A program made the translations under genes and the position numbers. From Nostoc sp. PA-18-2419 (GTDB taxonomy: Bacteria; Cyanobacteriota; Cyanobacteriia; Cyanobacteriales; Nostocaceae): a DNA stretch of 35,496 nt. A model generated the notes under the pieces. It saw only the letters and a list, made by a program, of their open reading frames with translations, was not told the origin of the DNA and searched no databases. Shown piece by piece: positions 32,787 to 35,496 of this stretch (position 1 is its first letter; each line of letters opens with the position of its first letter). Location: contig NZ_SZNH01000041.1 of NCBI RefSeq assembly GCF_005869855.1, positions 1-35,496 on the forward strand, read 5' to 3'.

Positions 32787-34133
32787 ATGGTAGCAAATAA
32801 ACCATTTAAGAAAGTCAAAAAATCTCTTCGGGAAGCTGGAATCAAGTTTGTCCGTATCCTCTGGTGTGACAATGCTAACATCATTCGCGGCAAAGCTGTT
32901 CATGTAGAAATGTTATCCCACTACTTTGACTATGGTATAAGCATTTCTGCGGGGCAACAGGGAGTACCTGTAATGTATGATGCTGTAATTCCTGAAACTG
33001 GTTTAACTCCTGTAGGCGAAATCCGCTTAATACCAGATTGGTATAGCTTCACTCCTTTACCCTATGCTCAGGGTCACGCTCGTGTCATGGGAAACATGGT
33101 ACTTAATGGGAGTCCTTGGGCGTTGTGTCCGCGTAATTTCTTAAGCCGGATGATTGAGGCGGCTAGACGTGAGGGTTTGGAAATTCGCGCTGCATTTGAA
33201 AATGAATTTTATTTGTTACAGCAATCACAGGGAGTTATACCCGCAGATTCTACAGTTTTTGCTTCTACCCAAGGAATGGATAGAAATCGAGAAGTAATCG
33301 ATAAGATTGCTGAAGCATTGATTACTCAAGGAATTCCTGTAGAGCAATATTATCCAGAATCCGGCCCTGGTCAACAGGAAATCTCCATGCGATATACTGA
33401 TGCTTTACGAGCAGCAGACTGGCAGATTATTTTTAGAGAAACCGTCAGAGCGATCGCTCATCAACACAACCTCACAACCTCTTTCTTACCGAAGATTTTT
33501 GCTGATGCAGCTAGTAGCGGTTGCCACATTCATCTTAGCCTTTGGCGTAACGGACAAAATCTCTTACCAGATCCCCAAGGTATCTGTGGTGTTTCCCAGA
33601 TAGGTGAAGCATTTATCGCCGGCATACTAGACCATCTGCCTGCACTGATGGCGTTAACTACTCCTAGTACTAATTCTTACCGCCGCATTCGTCCTCACAG
33701 TTGGAGTGGTAGCTTTCGTTGTTGGGGATTAGATAATCGTGAAGCCGCTGTCAGAGTACCAAGCAATCCTGCATTCAATGGTTCTACTCATTTTGAGTTA
33801 AAAACCGTTGATGCATCAGCTAATCCTTACCTCGCTTTAGGTGCAGTGATTGCAGCCGGACTCGACGGTGTGCAACGAAGTCTCAAACCTGCAAATCCTG
33901 TTGCACAAGACCCCGGACACCTACCAATTGAAGAACGTAATGCTAATGGAATTGACCTTTTACCACAAAGCTTAGGAGAAGCTTTAGACCACTTGAAACA
34001 AGATAATATTTTGTTAAATGCTTTAAATTCCCAGTTATCGCTAGCTTTTTTAGCAGTGCGTCAAGCTGAGTGGGAAGCAATGAAAGATTGGGAATTGGAA
34101 GCAGAAGTCAAGCTTTTATTAGAAAAATACTAA
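32787..34133 (+). CDS. Glutamine-synthetase-family ligase (FluG/NodGS-like)
   Basis: 448 residues of the glutamine-synthetase superfamily. Catalytic landmarks are intact: FENEFYLL (E138, E140), ESGPGQQEISM (E191, E198), SGCHIHLSL (H247, H249), NSYRRIRPHSWSG (about 296-308) and HFELKTVDASANPYLALG (E337). No adenylylation-loop Tyr is recognisable. The protein is close in pattern to the C-terminal half of fungal FluG and plant NodGS and to bacterial gamma-glutamyl ligases for amines, rather than to the GlnA used for ammonia assimilation; the true substrate is not known. It is followed on the same strand by an amidohydrolase gene (34609), matching the N-terminal half of FluG, so the two likely form one pathway, for example gamma-glutamylation and hydrolysis. 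Confidence 0.88.
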   Translation: MVANKPFKKVKKSLREAGIKFVRILWCDNANIIRGKAVHVEMLSHYFDYGISISAGQQGVPVMYDAVIPETGLTPVGEIRLIPDWYSFTPLPYAQGHARVMGNMVLNGSPWALCPRNFLSRMIEAARREGLEIRAAFENEFYLLQQSQGVIPADSTVFASTQGMDRNREVIDKIAEALITQGIPVEQYYPESGPGQQEISMRYTDALRAADWQIIFRETVRAIAHQHNLTTSFLPKIFADAASSGCHIHLSLWRNGQNLLPDPQGICGVSQIGEAFIAGILDHLPALMALTTPSTNSYRRIRPHSWSGSFRCWGLDNREAAVRVPSNPAFNGSTHFELKTVDASANPYLALGAVIAAGLDGVQRSLKPANPVAQDPGHLPIEERNANGIDLLPQSLGEALDHLKQDNILLNALNSQLSLAFLAVRQAEWEAMKDWELEAEVKLLLEKY

Positions 34134-34219
34134 GAAAGGAAAGAAAAGTTAATTTCACAAGCAATGCTGTAATTGTGTGAGACAGCAAAACGAGTTTGTT
34201 TAGCTAAATCTTCAACAAA

Positions 34220-34387
34220 TTGTTAATGCATCAACCTGCATTGTTAATGCATCAACCTGCATTGTTAAAGCATCGGCTTGCATTGTTAATGCATCGACCT
34301 GCATTGTTAATGCATCGGCTTGCATTGTTAATGCATCGGCTTGCACTGTTAATGCATCGACCTGCACAGTTAATGCATCAGCTTGCA
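34220..34387. repeat. Eight 21-bp tandem repeats between the FluG-like genes
   Basis: Unit TTGTTAATGCATCGGCTTGCA, in eight head-to-tail copies, with changes clustered at positions 14-17 (CAACC, CGGCT, CGACC, CAGCT). Each unit holds the palindrome TGCA twice and most hold ATGCAT. The array starts 87 nt after the ligase stop codon. The frame is open through it (seven-residue repeat), but no start signal or family supports a protein. Confidence 0.9.
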
Positions 34388-34439
34388 AAAATTCACTTCC
34401 GCTTTCTCCTTACCCTAAAACCTCATCCCAATTTAAAAC

Positions 34440-34499
34440 ACAGAGGTGTCCACTAGGCTAGAGTCAGATTCTTTGTATTTCATCTCAAAACACCTCTGT
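34440..34499. repeat. Inverted repeat with 40-nt loop
   Basis: ACAGAGGTGT (34440-34449) and its exact complement ACACCTCTGT (34490-34499) face each other. It could be a terminator-like or leader hairpin between the two FluG-like genes, or the ends of a very small insertion; the T-run expected of an intrinsic terminator is absent. After it, a CT-rich tract (34574-34600) reaches to within 9 nt of the amidohydrolase ATG. Confidence 0.5.
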
Positions 34500-34608
34500 A
34501 TTATAGCCGTCCGTAGTTACACCCTTTAAGACATAATGACAAGCGTGAAAGCTAGGAATAGTAATAGTTTTACCTCCTGCCCCCTGCCCCCTGCCTCCTT
34601 CTATACCA

Positions 34609-35496
34609 ATGAATCTTGCTGACATTCCTTTAATTGACCAACACGCGCACAATCTGTTACGACCAGAAGTAGCTGACCGTTATCCTTATGCTGCTGCCTT
34701 TACCGAGGGGTATGATTCAGAGATTATTAATTATCATGCTCGTTACACTTTCTTTTATCGCCGCAGCGTACGAGATATTGCTACTTTGTTAGAATGTGAA
34801 GCGCAGGAAGCAGCTATTTTGGCACGTCGCCAAAGCTTAGGGCTGGAAAATTTAACACAATTATATTTTCAGGCTGCCAATTTGCAAGCAATTTTCTTGG
34901 ATGATGGATTGCAGGTAGAAAACATTTTGCCGCTATCATGGCATGAAAGATTTATTTCAGTGCAAAGAATTTTGCGTTTGGAAGTATTAGCAGAACAGCT
35001 GATTCCTCAGATAGAAGATTTTGAGACTTTCCTGGAAACATTCAACAGTCAACTTGATCCACCGCCAAATGGGGTTGTAGCTTTTAAAAGCATTGTTTGT
35101 TACCGTACTGGTTTAGATATTCAACCTGTTGCTGTGGAAGTGGCTGCTACTAACTTTTATCGCCTCAAACAACAACTGCAAAATCAACCCCTGCGTCTTA
35201 CAAACAAACCGCTGATTGATTTTCTCTTGCAACAAGCGTTATTAATTGCGGCTAAATATCGCTTACCAATACAATTGCATACTGGTTATGGTGACCCGGA
35301 TTTAGATTTGCGATTGGCGAATCCTTTGCATTTGCGATCGCTCTTAGAATCACCCCAATATCCCAATGCACCCATTGTACTGCTACACGCTTCTTATCCT
35401 TATACGCAAGAAGCAGGATATCTCGCTTCTGTTTATCCTCAAATCTATTTAGATTTTGGTTTAGCAGTACCATTTTTAAGTGTATCTGGAATGCGG
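34609..35496 (+). CDS. Amidohydrolase (FluG N-terminal-like), 3' end outside the window
   Basis: The frame is open from ATG 34609 to the window edge (296 codons). It has the metal-dependent hydrolase signature near its start, LIDQHAHNLLRP (H12, H14), a further HTGYGD (H224) and LLHASYPYT (H260). This fits the TIM-barrel amidohydrolase domain that forms the N-terminal half of fungal FluG and plant NodGS; such proteins are about 370-400 residues, so roughly a quarter is missing. No Shine-Dalgarno sequence is seen, and a CT-rich tract precedes the ATG. It is downstream of the glutamine-synthetase-like gene, the two halves being separate genes in reversed order compared with the fusion. Reaction unknown. 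Confidence 0.82.
   Translation, partial: MNLADIPLIDQHAHNLLRPEVADRYPYAAAFTEGYDSEIINYHARYTFFYRRSVRDIATLLECEAQEAAILARRQSLGLENLTQLYFQAANLQAIFLDDGLQVENILPLSWHERFISVQRILRLEVLAEQLIPQIEDFETFLETFNSQLDPPPNGVVAFKSIVCYRTGLDIQPVAVEVAATNFYRLKQQLQNQPLRLTNKPLIDFLLQQALLIAAKYRLPIQLHTGYGDPDLDLRLANPLHLRSLLESPQYPNAPIVLLHASYPYTQEAGYLASVYPQIYLDFGLAVPFLSVSGMR

Noticed and set aside
34220..34387. CRISPR array
   Set aside because: The units are contiguous with no unique spacers, and no cas genes are in the window.
34220..34456. Heptapeptide-repeat ORF across the 21-bp array
   Set aside because: The frame is open only because 21 is a multiple of three; no start signal, Leu/His-rich repeat with no known family.

Overview
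The window looks like chromosomal DNA of a filamentous, probably heterocyst-forming cyanobacterium of the Nostoc/Anabaena type. The basis is gene content (psbO, a SigF-type sigma factor, ftsQ-ftsZ with a cyanobacterial FtsZ N-terminal extension, gshB, a glutaredoxin, a large WD40 STAND ATPase, a bluetail surface protein, a Uma2 nuclease), recurrent GCGATCGC (HIP1) octamers inside and between genes (for example 4905-4912 and 15688-15695), and short heptameric tandem repeats between genes. From memory, the core order sigF / psbO / ftsQ / ftsZ / gshB resembles the Anabaena sp. PCC 7120 chromosome; I could not check this.

Layout. 1-1050: remains of two insertion sequences (the N-terminal part of an IS701-type transposase running off the left edge, and an N-terminally truncated IS630-type transposase). 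1074-4679: minus-strand genes for a small protein, a lipoprotein, SigF and PsbO. 5140-12051: a small plus-strand gene, then two minus-strand P-loop ATPase genes, one a 1668-residue STAND/WD40 protein. 12826-16122: ftsQ and ftsZ, separated by 1.1 kb with hairpins and two tiny ORFs. 16437-18197: gshB and grxC, both minus strand and both serving glutathione metabolism. 18496-20847: a secreted, calcium-binding repeat protein. 21185-23548: hflX bracketed by two nearly identical MITE-like elements. 23879-24527: an antitoxin/PIN-toxin pair. 24691-28534: a metallophosphoesterase convergent with a cation/proton antiporter carrying two USP domains. 28712-30286: two methyltransferases diverging from start codons only 6 nt apart. 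30351-32499: Uma2, a small protein, a VOC protein and a DUF4385 protein. 32787-35496: a glutamine-synthetase-like protein followed by an amidohydrolase that runs off the right edge, together a split version of the eukaryotic FluG/NodGS fusion.

Points of most interest: (i) a MITE-like family with 3-bp TAA/TTA target duplications, two full copies plus one decayed copy, two of them bracketing hflX; (ii) hflX coding sequence that continues about 40 codons upstream of its first canonical start with no ATG/GTG/TTG, behind a G6 tract; (iii) the split FluG pair with an 8 x 21-bp tandem repeat between the genes; (iv) the STAND/WD40 ATPase next to a second P-loop ATPase, both carrying intergenic-type tandem repeats at or in their coding sequence; (v) the face-to-face methyltransferase pair, one with an altered SAM motif and one with a signal peptide. 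No tRNA, rRNA or CRISPR array was recognised. All functions are read from sequence motifs; no database search was made.
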